Shown here piece after piece: positions 29,756 to 37,439 of a DNA stretch of 64,000 bases. The notes under the pieces are model-generated. The model saw only the letters and a program-made list of their open reading frames with translations. It ran no database searches and had not been told where the DNA came from. Made by a program: the position numbers and the translations under genes. How positions within the stretch are numbered: position 1 is the stretch's first letter; each line of letters begins with the position of its first letter. This stretch comes from a virus, in the IMG/VR virus record IMGVR_UViG_3300043427_003610, positions 1 to 64,000 of that record; one strand, written 5' to 3'.

Positions 29756-31513
29756 ATGGCCGAAGACGACAACCGACAGGAAGGTCTGAACAGCCTGTCG
29801 GCTGCGTCGGACGACCGAATCCGCTTCATCACTGCGCGCGCCACGGTTACTGAAACGACCGGGGCTGCTGCGGACGACGCGGTCCTTCAGCAGGCGATGA
29901 GGTCTGCCGCCTTCATGCCGATGGTCACGGACGGCGAGCCGACGAAGCTGTTGGTTACTGCCTGGATGGTTCACGAGGGCAAGAATAACAACAACCTCGT
30001 GTTCCGCCCCGAGGACCTGGAACCGGCCGCGGCGAAGCTGGCCTCTCCGAATTTCCTTCCGATGGACTGGAACCACAGCGCCGTCATCCCAAAGGACGGC
30101 ATCCCGAAGGCGATCGGGGTGTGGTATTCGGCCGAAGCGCTGTACGACGAGGCCGCTTATGAGGGGCGCGGCGCGTTGGGGATTCAGGCGAAGGGCGTGG
30201 TCTGGGCCTGGGCGTTTCCGGAATATGCGACGGAAATGCTTTCCATTCAGCGGGAGCGTGGGTTCATCGAGTTCTCGATGGCGTGCATTCCCACCGATGT
30301 GGAGCGAGGTCGCGACCAGAACGGCGCCTACGAAATTGCCATCGATCCCGTGTTCTTCACGCTTTCTGCGCTGAACGTGCCGCCGGGTGATCCTGACGCG
30401 AAGGGTGTGGTCGAGAACATGGAAGAGGTTCCTCGGCCTGCGCCGTTGGAGTGGTGGGAGACGATGGCGGCGTCTGCCGAAGAGTTCACGGACGGAGACC
30501 TTGAGAGCGAGGCTGCTGTCGAGGTGCTGTCCGGAGCCAAGAAGTCCAAGACCGACTTCCCCACGCGTGGGGAGGACAAGGCGGTCAGCCTTCGGAACAG
30601 CCAGTGGAAGCTCTTTCCGCTGGACGAGGCGATGGATCTGAAGGAGAACTGGCCGGAAATCTGGTCTCGTGGCGGCAATATCCGCGGCAACGATCAGTTC
30701 CGCCGGTTGACCCCAGTAGCTCGTCGGGGCGGCAAGGTCACTACTGCCACCGAGGAGTATGCGGTCAGGCTCAGGGAAGCGTGGGTGGCCCGGCACTACG
30801 AGGACTTCCAGCTCCCGGGTGTGATCGCGCAGGTGAAGTGGCTTGCCATCGGCTCTCGTGGCCTCGACCACATGCGGTCAGTGATAAACGAAGCCAAGGA
30901 GCGCGTGAAGGCCCGTCGGGCATCGGCGCGCACGGAGGAGGAGACTATGGAGAATCAGAACGACATGGCTCAGGCGGCGCTCGAGGCCGCTCTTGAGGCG
31001 AATGCGGTGCTGAAGGCTGAGGTGGAAGCGGCGGGCGTGGCGGCCGATGAGGTGCTGAACAAGGCGGCCGAGATGGAGACCAAGCTCGCGGAGATGACTG
31101 TCCGTGCTGAGGAGGCCGAGCTGAAGCGGGATGCGCTCCAGGCGGAGTTGGCGGCGGCGGTCGAGCAGCTTTCGGCTGTGGTGGCCGAGTTCGAGACGGC
31201 CAAGGTGCAGCTCGCTGAGATCGCTGCGGAGCAGGAGAAGCTCGCGATTGAGCAGCGCTGGACTGCCCGCTTCGCGGAGCTGCCGGAGTCGTACCGTGCC
31301 GCGTTCGGCAAGCGGTCGGAGGATGAGCAGGACCGTTTTAAGACTCGCTGGTCGGTGGCTTCGGATGAGGCCTGGGGCGAGTTCAAGAGTGACCTGATTG
31401 TCGGGTTTGCTGATACGAAGATCAGCTACCTGAAGCTCTCCGAGGAGGAGGGCGCTCTGCCTGCTGGCAGTGTCACGGACCTGGGCGCCAAGGTTTCGGC
31501 GCTCATCAAGTAA
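29756..31513 (+). CDS. Capsid maturation protease fused to scaffold
   Basis: A 585-residue protein from ATG 29756, after a GGAGGG ribosome binding site. Residues ~15-220 look like a herpesvirus/HK97-type prohead serine protease: PMDWNHSAV supplies the candidate His (H107) and FIEFSMAC the Ser (S174), with the strand GVVWAWAFPEYAT between. Residues ~280-395 form a second domain (ENWPEIWSRGGNIRGNDQF; LPGVIAQVKWLAIGSRGLDHM) that I recall in phage head proteins. The C-terminal ~190 residues are a coiled-coil scaffold with its own internal start. The protease should digest the scaffold during capsid maturation. Confidence 0.72.
   Translation: MAEDDNRQEGLNSLSAASDDRIRFITARATVTETTGAAADDAVLQQAMRSAAFMPMVTDGEPTKLLVTAWMVHEGKNNNNLVFRPEDLEPAAAKLASPNFLPMDWNHSAVIPKDGIPKAIGVWYSAEALYDEAAYEGRGALGIQAKGVVWAWAFPEYATEMLSIQRERGFIEFSMACIPTDVERGRDQNGAYEIAIDPVFFTLSALNVPPGDPDAKGVVENMEEVPRPAPLEWWETMAASAEEFTDGDLESEAAVEVLSGAKKSKTDFPTRGEDKAVSLRNSQWKLFPLDEAMDLKENWPEIWSRGGNIRGNDQFRRLTPVARRGGKVTTATEEYAVRLREAWVARHYEDFQLPGVIAQVKWLAIGSRGLDHMRSVINEAKERVKARRASARTEEETMENQNDMAQAALEAALEANAVLKAEVEAAGVAADEVLNKAAEMETKLAEMTVRAEEAELKRDALQAELAAAVEQLSAVVAEFETAKVQLAEIAAEQEKLAIEQRWTARFAELPESYRAAFGKRSEDEQDRFKTRWSVASDEAWGEFKSDLIVGFADTKISYLKLSEEEGALPAGSVTDLGAKVSALIK
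30947..31513 (+). CDS. Nested in-frame scaffold protein
   Basis: An internal ATG at 30947 is preceded by GGAGGAGGAG ending four bases earlier, as good a ribosome binding site as any in the window, and lies exactly at the border between the upstream domains and the scaffold. The 188-residue product is Ala/Glu-rich coiled coil (ETKLAEMTVRAEEAELKR, then AEIAAEQEKLAIEQRW) with a compact C-terminal end. This copies the lambda C/Nu3 plan, in which the scaffold is made separately and in excess from the same frame. Confidence 0.66.
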   Translation: MENQNDMAQAALEAALEANAVLKAEVEAAGVAADEVLNKAAEMETKLAEMTVRAEEAELKRDALQAELAAAVEQLSAVVAEFETAKVQLAEIAAEQEKLAIEQRWTARFAELPESYRAAFGKRSEDEQDRFKTRWSVASDEAWGEFKSDLIVGFADTKISYLKLSEEEGALPAGSVTDLGAKVSALIK

Positions 31514-31547
31514 CCCGCGATAGCGGCAACCCTGTAGGAGGAAAACT

Positions 31548-32045
31548 ATGAAGCTGCACATTGCGAATTTCTACGACGCGCCGCGTCACACCGCCTTCGC
31601 GGGCGAGGCCATCGCTCTCGGCGCGGTCATCAAGATCGACCAGGGCCCGGCCGGTGAGCGTCGCGCTCTCCAGGTGACGGACGCGGATTCCGCGCTCCTC
31701 GTCGCTGGCAAGTACGGCGTGGCCGTCAAGGTCTCGGCGGACCAGCTCCAGGTGTCGGAGACGCTCTACGGCGTCCCGGCTGATTGGGGCTCCCGCGTGG
31801 TCGCGATCGCCTCGGGCGACGCGATCGTCCAGGTCGGCAAGGGCGCGATCATCGAGTACGAGCCGTCCCTGCTCCACGCTTCGCTCGACCCGGCTAACGG
31901 CGGCGCGCTGCCGACGGTTGGCACGGCTCTCGGCCTCAAGGGCGGGAAGTTCTGCACCACTGCCACGGCCAGCGCGATCACCAACCCGGTGGTCGGCCGT
32001 GTGTTCGACGTGCTCGGCGGCAAGGTCCGCATCGAGCTGGTCTAA
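31548..32045 (+). CDS. Capsid decoration/stabilising protein-like
   Basis: A 165-residue beta-rich protein with a strong GGAGG ribosome binding site. Patterns such as GEAIALGAVIKIDQG, SALLVAGKYGVAVKVS and VVGRVFDVLGGKVRIELV resemble the DUF2190-like/head decoration proteins that precede the major capsid gene in many tailed phages. Such proteins bind the outside of the expanded capsid as trimers. Position between scaffold and capsid supports this. No catalytic motif. Confidence 0.66.
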   Translation: MKLHIANFYDAPRHTAFAGEAIALGAVIKIDQGPAGERRALQVTDADSALLVAGKYGVAVKVSADQLQVSETLYGVPADWGSRVVAIASGDAIVQVGKGAIIEYEPSLLHASLDPANGGALPTVGTALGLKGGKFCTTATASAITNPVVGRVFDVLGGKVRIELV

Positions 32046-32086
32046 ATAAGACCTGGACCTTGATCACCGAATAGGAGGAATCACAC

Positions 32087-33055
32087 ATGCAGTTCAAGAC
32101 GGCGAATCGGACCGCGGCTGAGATCGCGGACCATAAGGCGGAGCTGGACCGGATCTTCAAGGCGGCTGTCGGCCACGACAAGAAGGGCCGCATCGATCCG
32201 AAGGGGCTCAAGGAGCTTGAGTCCAACAAGTTCGAGATCGCGCAGCTTGTCGTCCAGCTCGTGGAGGACACTGTGGCGGTCACCGACCCGACCCCGTTCA
32301 TGGTCGATCGGCGCACCTACAACCTTGGCGACCAGATCCTCTTCCAGGAGATGAAGGGCGACCTCAAGGTCACCAAGCGTGCCTATGGCACGAAGGCGCT
32401 CTCGCAGCGTCTTACGAAGGCTGAGTGGGGCATGACCACCTCGGCCAAGGAACTCGCCATGGAAATCCCGCTCGAGGAGATTGCCTCGGGTGCCATGTCG
32501 GCCTCTGATGCGGTGAACTCGATGGCCGAGGCCATCAACCGCTACAACGTCCAGTTCGTGCTCGACGGCATCGACGCCGGTGTTCCGGCGCTCACCGGCG
32601 ACCGGACCGGGCTGAACGGCTTCACGCTCCGCTACAGCGGGCTCACCAAGGACAACCTCGAGAAGGCCCTCGACGGCCTCAAGGACGACGGCGAGGCGCC
32701 GAGCATCTTCGGCCGCCACACGGCGCTCTATCCCGAGATCCGTAGCTTCCAGGGCTGGTCGGACGAGGGGCTCCGTGAGTTCGAGCTTCGCGGCGTGACC
32801 GGCGTCTTCCAGGGCTCCCCGGTGGTGACCCTGGTCGACAAGTTCTCGCGCAAGTTCGGGTCGCACGTGATCCGCAACGACCGCGTGTACATCGCTGGCG
32901 GCACGAAGGGCGCCGTCATGGCCGAGGTCGACCTCAGCTTCCTCAACTACGCTGAGACCGATCCCCGCGCTGGCGTCTTCACGACCGGCATGCGCATGGA
33001 GTCCGGCCTCCTGGTCTGGAACCCGTACGCCTACCGCATCATCGAGATCGCGTAA
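32087..33055 (+). CDS. Major capsid protein, HK97 fold
   Basis: A 322-residue protein after an AGGAGG ribosome binding site. The order decoration protein, capsid, terminator is typical. Likely HK97 elements: the N-arm with KAELDRIFKAAVGH, an E-loop-like section (RRTYNLGDQILFQEMKGDLK), a long spine helix (LTKDNLEKALDGLKDDGEAP) and the P-domain strands ending LVWNPYAYRIIEIA. The initial ~45 residues may be a delta domain removed by the protease encoded upstream. A terminator directly follows, so it closes the head operon, as expected for the most abundant product. Confidence 0.83.
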   Translation: MQFKTANRTAAEIADHKAELDRIFKAAVGHDKKGRIDPKGLKELESNKFEIAQLVVQLVEDTVAVTDPTPFMVDRRTYNLGDQILFQEMKGDLKVTKRAYGTKALSQRLTKAEWGMTTSAKELAMEIPLEEIASGAMSASDAVNSMAEAINRYNVQFVLDGIDAGVPALTGDRTGLNGFTLRYSGLTKDNLEKALDGLKDDGEAPSIFGRHTALYPEIRSFQGWSDEGLREFELRGVTGVFQGSPVVTLVDKFSRKFGSHVIRNDRVYIAGGTKGAVMAEVDLSFLNYAETDPRAGVFTTGMRMESGLLVWNPYAYRIIEIA

Positions 33056-33080
33056 GCATCTCGTGCAGGAATAACGACCT

Positions 33081-33113
33081 GGGGACCGGCTTCGGCCGGT
33101 CCCCTTGTCGTTT
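33081..33113 (+). terminator. Strong terminator after capsid gene
   Basis: GGGGACCGGC (33081-33090) and GCCGGTCCCC (33095-33104) form a perfect 10-bp stem with a TTCG tetraloop, followed by TTGTCGTTT. It is the cleanest terminator in the window and isolates the head operon. Confidence 0.88.
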
Positions 33114-33120
33114 CCTGGAG

Positions 33121-33147
33121 GTAAGGTTTTGGGAAGTTCCGTCAATT
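33121..33147 (+). promoter_or_regulatory. Class A promoter (GTAAG-N15-GTCAATT)
   Basis: GTAAG 33121-33125 and GTCAATT 33141-33147 start eight bases after the capsid terminator. It is followed 49 bases later by a class B motif, so the connector/tail genes have tandem promoters of both kinds. The 211-base gap 33056-33266 holds the terminator and these two promoters and no gene. Confidence 0.7.
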
Positions 33148-33195
33148 TATAGGCATGGGTGTGTCCCGAGCGCACCGCTTTTGACGGCTGGTCAC

Positions 33196-33203
33196 GACTT
33201 ATT
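33196..33203 (+). promoter_or_regulatory. Class B promoter -10 (CGACTTATT)
   Basis: A perfect match, second of two tandem promoters before the connector operon. The ATG at 33267 follows 64 bases later with a GCGGGAG ribosome binding site. Confidence 0.62.
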
Positions 33204-33266
33204 GTCGGGACCTCGAGTTTCGGGGACCTGGGCAGGACACTAGCGCTAGAGGCGCGGGAGAACACA

Positions 33267-33989
33267 ATGGCGAGAAAGTCTGAGCAGGATAAGCTGGCTG
33301 AGCTGGAGTCGCGGTACGCCAAGGCGCTGGAGACCATCGAGCGGATGGCCCAGCAGCAGGCGCAGATGGCGGCGCAGCTCGGGGCCAGCAGCAAGCAGTA
33401 CAGCGGCGGTCAGCTGGTCGTCGGGATTCGTAACGTCTCGAACTACAGCGTCGGGCTGATCGACAAGACGTCCGGGCAGGCGATCGAGTACAACCTCAAT
33501 CCCGAGATCGAGGGGTCGGCGGACCCGCGGACTTCCGCGGTCGTCAGCTACGCCTTCTGGCAGCAGCTCCGGACCGGTAACCAGGTCGGTCGTGGGCTCA
33601 TCGTTCGGGATGACTCGATCCTCGGCCCGGCCGAGAATGCGGCCCCGGAGGATCGCCCGCAGGACGTGCATCCGGATCACGCGAAGAACGTGATCATGAA
33701 CGTTCGGGAGTGGATCCTCAGCCGCACGGAAGACCAGCTGCGCGAGGACATCACGGCGATGACGTCCGAGCCCAGCCTGCGTCGCCTGCAGTACGCGGTG
33801 GACCAGGAGATCCTGCGGATCGGCGAGTCGAAGTACAACGGGGACCCCGAGCGGGCCCGTAAGGCCATCCGCGACCTTCCGGCGGTGTTCCGGGTCGTGG
33901 AGGAGTTGGCGGACGAGCGGCTCGACGAGCTGAACCCGGTGAGCAAGGTCCGCCACCTCGAGCTGGAAGGTAGCCTGAAGGCCCGATAA
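33267..33989 (+). CDS. Structural/head-completion-region protein, unknown
   Basis: A 240-residue protein. Residues 1-40 form a coiled coil (LAELESRYAKALETIERMAQ), residues ~45-125 are beta-rich (GGQLVVGIRNVSNYSVGLID; VVSYAFWQQLRTG), and the C-terminal half is charged helix (REWILSRTEDQLREDI; RLQYAVDQEILRIGESKYNG). It lies between capsid and connector genes, where head-completion or minor capsid proteins are found. The family is not recognised. ATG 33267 is taken for its ribosome binding site; in-frame upstream codons would run into the promoters. Confidence 0.58.
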   Translation: MARKSEQDKLAELESRYAKALETIERMAQQQAQMAAQLGASSKQYSGGQLVVGIRNVSNYSVGLIDKTSGQAIEYNLNPEIEGSADPRTSAVVSYAFWQQLRTGNQVGRGLIVRDDSILGPAENAAPEDRPQDVHPDHAKNVIMNVREWILSRTEDQLREDITAMTSEPSLRRLQYAVDQEILRIGESKYNGDPERARKAIRDLPAVFRVVEELADERLDELNPVSKVRHLELEGSLKAR

Positions 33990-34013
33990 GCATAACGCGC
34001 GGAGGAAGCGGCT

Positions 34014-34454
34014 GTGACGACTGACCAGTGGATGAAGATGCTTCGTAGGAAGCTCAATGACGTCGACACGGCCGCCCAGCGCCGTACGGACGCCCAGCTC
34101 TTGGCCACGGCGGAAGACGTGCGCTTTGAGCTGGCGGTCCGTGAGGTGAAGGATTTTGGTTCCGTGACGGTCGGGACCAACAAGCAGGACGTCGCGAATT
34201 ACGGCATCAAGAACGCCTCGGACGCGCAGATGGCCATCATGATCTACGGGGTGGCCTACGAGGTCCTGTCGTCCACCTACCGGGAGCGGGTCGACCGCGG
34301 CGAGCTGGGCATCAGCTGGCGCTCGGGGCTTGAGGAAGAGTCGACCATCTCGGCGGAGAAGGCCTACAAGGCCATGCTGGACGACGTCCGGTACAGCTAC
34401 GAGCAGCTCCTGATCACGTATCAGCGGACCACGGCTAACGCCAGGAAGCACTAA
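34014..34454 (+). CDS. Head-tail connector candidate (adaptor position)
   Basis: A 146-residue mostly helical protein starting at GTG 34014 after a GGAGGA ribosome binding site. Helices (TTDQWMKMLRRKLNDVDTAA; SAEKAYKAMLDDVRYSYEQL) bracket a short strand-rich section. Adaptor proteins that dock beneath the portal are small and helical and lie at this point in gene order. No sequence signature was recognised, so the name is positional. Its stop overlaps the following ATG. Confidence 0.5.
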   Translation: MTTDQWMKMLRRKLNDVDTAAQRRTDAQLLATAEDVRFELAVREVKDFGSVTVGTNKQDVANYGIKNASDAQMAIMIYGVAYEVLSSTYRERVDRGELGISWRSGLEEESTISAEKAYKAMLDDVRYSYEQLLITYQRTTANARKH

Positions 34455-34936
34455 TGCCGGTCAGCGGCAATCGCGTGACCGAGCGGGTCATCAAGCGGAT
34501 TCGTGAGAGCGAGTATCGCCTCACGGTCTACTATCCGATCGCGAAGACCAAGCCGACTGGCAACGTCCCGGTTTCCCTGCCCGTCTCTCCGCTCCTGGCT
34601 GCCCCAAACCCGCAGCCGGAGAGCGGGGAAGACCCCGAGCGCATCCTGCCCGAGGTCACCCTCCAGTGCTTGCTGACCGAGGTGTCGCTCATGGGCGAAT
34701 ACCGCCGGGATCGCATGGAGGTGGAGGTGGGCGGCTGGAGCCGTGAGACGACCGCCCTGGCCCGCGTGATCGCCTCGGAGGCCGCCCTGTCCACCGGCGG
34801 GACGGTGTTCGACGGGTGCGACTTCGTGGAGGTCAACGGGAGCAGGTACAAGGTCCTCAACGTCGTTCGCCAGACGGCGAGTACGACGAAACTGGGCACG
34901 TTTTACGTCTTGCTAACGGGGGCCGTCAAGTCGTGA
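34454..34936 (+). CDS. Head-tail stopper/connector candidate
   Basis: A 160-residue beta-rich protein overlapping the preceding stop (TAATG). Strand-forming segments (SEYRLTVYYPI, ILPEVTLQCLLTEVSLM, VEVNGSRYKVLNVVRQ and LGTFYVLLTGAV) give an SH3-like or stopper-like barrel pattern, with a Pro-rich loop at about 36-60. In comparable gene orders this slot holds the head-closure (stopper) protein. Positional call; no direct motif. Confidence 0.5.
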   Translation: MPVSGNRVTERVIKRIRESEYRLTVYYPIAKTKPTGNVPVSLPVSPLLAAPNPQPESGEDPERILPEVTLQCLLTEVSLMGEYRRDRMEVEVGGWSRETTALARVIASEAALSTGGTVFDGCDFVEVNGSRYKVLNVVRQTASTTKLGTFYVLLTGAVKS

Positions 34937-35154
34937 GCACGGTGAAAGGGGAGGAGCAGAGGCGGATTGAAGCCGAGGTAAACGCCACGATCAAGCTGCT
35001 GATGGGCACGATGGAGGAGCTGGCGGCGCTGGACCCCCTAGAGGCGGGACAGCCACTGGCCTTCAACGACCTGAGAAATCAGGTGATCCGCCGGGTGTGG
35101 AACCTGGCTAAGGAGTGTATCCGGTATGGCGCTAGCGGCGTTCACGACGTCTAA
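34933..35154 (+). CDS. Small helical connector-region protein
   Basis: A 73-residue protein from GTG 34933, overlapping the previous stop (GTGA). Fully helical and charged (EEQRRIEAEVNATIKLLMGT; NQVIRRVWNLAKECIRYG). No domain recognised. Its end overlaps the next gene by 29 bases, so it is embedded in the connector operon; the start upstream at 34816 would lie within the previous gene and is rejected. Confidence 0.5.
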   Translation: MSTVKGEEQRRIEAEVNATIKLLMGTMEELAALDPLEAGQPLAFNDLRNQVIRRVWNLAKECIRYGASGVHDV

Positions 35155-35755
35155 CCTCACCAACAGCATGGCGGACAAGCTGGCCACCGAGCTGTTGGCG
35201 GCTGGCTACCTGCTGTACTGGCTCTCCCTGGACGCCCTCCAGACCGCTGACGGGGTCTACCTGAACTATCAGGCCAACCAGGCCTCGATTCTACAGGACG
35301 TGGATGTGGCCGAGGAGCTGGCTAGCTCCAAGGGAATCCTCACGTTGCGGAATGACGACTTTTCGTTTCCGCAGTATCCGACTCGACCTACTAGCGATGG
35401 GGCTGTAGCTGCGCCGGAAGACATCCCGGTTCCGGCCATTGCCTTGCGCGTTCAGCATATGCCCAACGGGCGTCTGCTGGGCATCGGATCGAGAGAGCGG
35501 GCTCGCTTTGCGAGCCTTGAGCTATACGGTCTCGCGCGAGACAAGGGCGAACAGCTTTATCTGACGGACGTGCTTCGGGTGGCATTCGACGAGAGCCAGT
35601 TCCTTTCGGTCCTGGATCATGATGCAGGAACGCGAGCCTCCGTGGGAGCAGTAGAAGTGCAACGAACGGAAGTGGGCACGTTGATTTACCCGCTTGGCCC
35701 TGAGAGCAGGGCCTTTGAATTCACGTTGAACGCGCGCCTCCGTTACGAGGCGTAG
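35126..35755 (+). CDS. Tail-completion/terminator-like protein
   Basis: A 209-residue protein just before the tail-tube gene, the slot normally held by the tail terminator. It has an N-terminal helix pair (LTNSMADKLATELLAAGYLL), a central beta sheet with PVPAIALRVQHMPNGRLLGI, and a C-terminal strand pair (EFTLNARLRYEA). The DEVxAL signature of an enzyme is absent. By gene order it would cap the tail tube and meet the connector. Start ATG 35126 lies in the end of the previous gene. Confidence 0.55.
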   Translation: MALAAFTTSNLTNSMADKLATELLAAGYLLYWLSLDALQTADGVYLNYQANQASILQDVDVAEELASSKGILTLRNDDFSFPQYPTRPTSDGAVAAPEDIPVPAIALRVQHMPNGRLLGIGSRERARFASLELYGLARDKGEQLYLTDVLRVAFDESQFLSVLDHDAGTRASVGAVEVQRTEVGTLIYPLGPESRAFEFTLNARLRYEA

Positions 35756-35809
35756 GCAGAGTGATCGCCAGTCTCGTGACGCGATCGACAACCACAGGAG
35801 GATAGGGAA

Positions 35810-37300
35810 ATGGCAGTGACTCAGGTTCTCGGTACTGATAAGGCGCTGCGCCTTAACAACTACAACACGCTCGGACTCGTCCAGAACTTCAACTGGGCCC
35901 CGAACTTCAACGCGCAGGACGTGAACGAACTCGGTCGCACGACCCGCGTTGACACCCTGCTCGAGCTGGAGACCTCCGGCTCGTTCGAGCTGCAGTCGCC
36001 CGGCAACCTCGCCGGTGTGATTGCGCGCATGAAGTCGGAGTACTCCGCTGGCCAGTTCAACGGCTACAAGTACAACCCGGTTGCGTCCGGCGCTACGCTC
36101 GGTTCGAACGGCTACACCTTCACGCAGGACGACCTCGCGCAGCTCAAGTTCGACGCGATCATCCACGAGAAGACGGAGCAGTCGACCTTCAACCGCTCGG
36201 TCTACCTCGGGTGCTGCTACCCGACGACCATCTCCGGCCGCGTCGACGCGAACGGCATGGCGATGGACACCGTCAACTGGGCCGGTCAGTTCGTCGTTGG
36301 GTTCCCGACGCCGTACCATGACATCCGCTCGGTTGCGGCCAAGTACGCCACCAGCACGACGGCGACCCTGCTCGACGTCACCTACAGCACGGCCAGCAAC
36401 TGGAAGCTCGCCTACGTCTCGGTCGAGGGCATCCCCTTCACCGCGGTCGCCGCGGTTTCCACGGCGAACATCGCGAACCTCTCGGCCCCGGGCTCGACCT
36501 TCGCGGTCGGCACGCCGGTGGCTGGTGACCGCGTCCTCCTGACCGGTCAGACCACGACCTCGCAGAACGGCCTCTATCGCTACAACGGCGCGGCCTCGCC
36601 GCTCACGCTCCTCGCGGGCGCTGGCGCGTCGTACGCCGTCATGAACACCACGACCATCAGCCTCTACGGCGGTGCCTCGATCCCGTCCGGAGCCCACGTC
36701 CAGGCGGTGGTCTTCAAGGCGGTCTCGCCGACCACCAGCTGGGCCTCGGTCCACACCCCGGACACGATCGGCGCTGGCGCGACCCTCGTCAGCGGCATCC
36801 GCGGCTTCCAGGCGAACGTCTACATCGCCCCGGCCAACGCGGCGGCCCCGACCGGGACCGAGCAGTGGCTCAAGGTGCAGTCGCTCGACTACAACATCGA
36901 CTTCCGGGTTGAGGCGCTCCGCCAGATCGCGTTCAACACCCAGGGGTCCTCGATCTACAGCCGCGTCCCGACCTTCCCCTTCCAGACCTCGGTCAACGCC
37001 ACGGTCAACGAGGCGGATTGGGCCGACTGGAAGCAGCTCACGAACAGCACCAAGAAGGCCTTCAACTCGTCCAACGACTGGTACGACAACAGCTACGACT
37101 TCGCTCCGAACAACCTCGACTCGACCTTCGCGGTCGTGGTCGACTACCTGACGAAGGACGGCACCCTCATTCAGCGCCTGACCTTCGGCGACCTCCGGGT
37201 CGACGGGATGGGCAGCCGGGTCGCGGTGGGCGGCCGTGGCGAGATCACCTGGAGCTTCCGCGGGTCGCAGTTCACGATCGCGGGCACCAACATCGCGTAA
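35810..37300 (+). CDS. Major tail tube protein with inserted decoration domain
   Basis: A 496-residue protein after an AGGAGGA ribosome binding site; tail-tube proteins are usually 150-300 residues. The N-terminal (ALRLNNYNTLGLVQNFNWAP; LLELETSGSFELQSPG) and C-terminal parts (VAVGGRGEITWSFRGSQFTI) share the tube pattern. Residues ~205-345 form an insert with TANIANLSAPG, AGDRVLLTGQTTTSQNGLYR and similar strings, resembling a domain common in phage fibres. It would project from the outer face of the tail and could bind host surface or saccharides. A terminator follows the gene. Confidence 0.76.
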   Translation: MAVTQVLGTDKALRLNNYNTLGLVQNFNWAPNFNAQDVNELGRTTRVDTLLELETSGSFELQSPGNLAGVIARMKSEYSAGQFNGYKYNPVASGATLGSNGYTFTQDDLAQLKFDAIIHEKTEQSTFNRSVYLGCCYPTTISGRVDANGMAMDTVNWAGQFVVGFPTPYHDIRSVAAKYATSTTATLLDVTYSTASNWKLAYVSVEGIPFTAVAAVSTANIANLSAPGSTFAVGTPVAGDRVLLTGQTTTSQNGLYRYNGAASPLTLLAGAGASYAVMNTTTISLYGGASIPSGAHVQAVVFKAVSPTTSWASVHTPDTIGAGATLVSGIRGFQANVYIAPANAAAPTGTEQWLKVQSLDYNIDFRVEALRQIAFNTQGSSIYSRVPTFPFQTSVNATVNEADWADWKQLTNSTKKAFNSSNDWYDNSYDFAPNNLDSTFAVVVDYLTKDGTLIQRLTFGDLRVDGMGSRVAVGGRGEITWSFRGSQFTIAGTNIA

Positions 37301-37322
37301 GTCACCACACGCGAGTAACGAG

Positions 37323-37356
37323 CCGCCGCCCCACAAGGGCGGCGGTTTCGTTTTAG
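37323..37356 (+). terminator. Strong terminator after tail tube gene
   Basis: CCGCCGCCC (37323-37331) and GGGCGGCGG (37337-37345) form a perfect 9-bp stem with loop CACAA, then TTTCGTTTT. It separates the abundant tube protein from downstream tail genes. Confidence 0.87.
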
Positions 37357-37369
37357 GTCCGCCCGAAGC

Positions 37370-37377
37370 GACTTATT
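37370..37377 (+). promoter_or_regulatory. Class B promoter -10 (CGACTTATT)
   Basis: A perfect motif 14 bases past the tube-gene terminator. It should start the tail-chaperone/tape-measure transcript; the ATG at 37440 lies 63 bases downstream with a GGGGGAG ribosome binding site. Confidence 0.62.
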
Positions 37378-37439
37378 GACGACGGTATGGCGCACCCGTA
37401 GTGCGCAGGGAACACAACACGGCAGAGCCGGGGGAGACT

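Noticed and set aside
33267-33989. Head fibre or protease assignment for the first connector-operon gene
   Set aside because: No catalytic or collagen-like motif is visible; left as unknown structural-region protein.
35522-37336. Minus-strand frame of about 600 codons under the tail tube gene
   Set aside because: Extreme Arg/Gly/Val/Asp bias and no start context; the + strand tube gene has an AGGAGGA site and a terminator.
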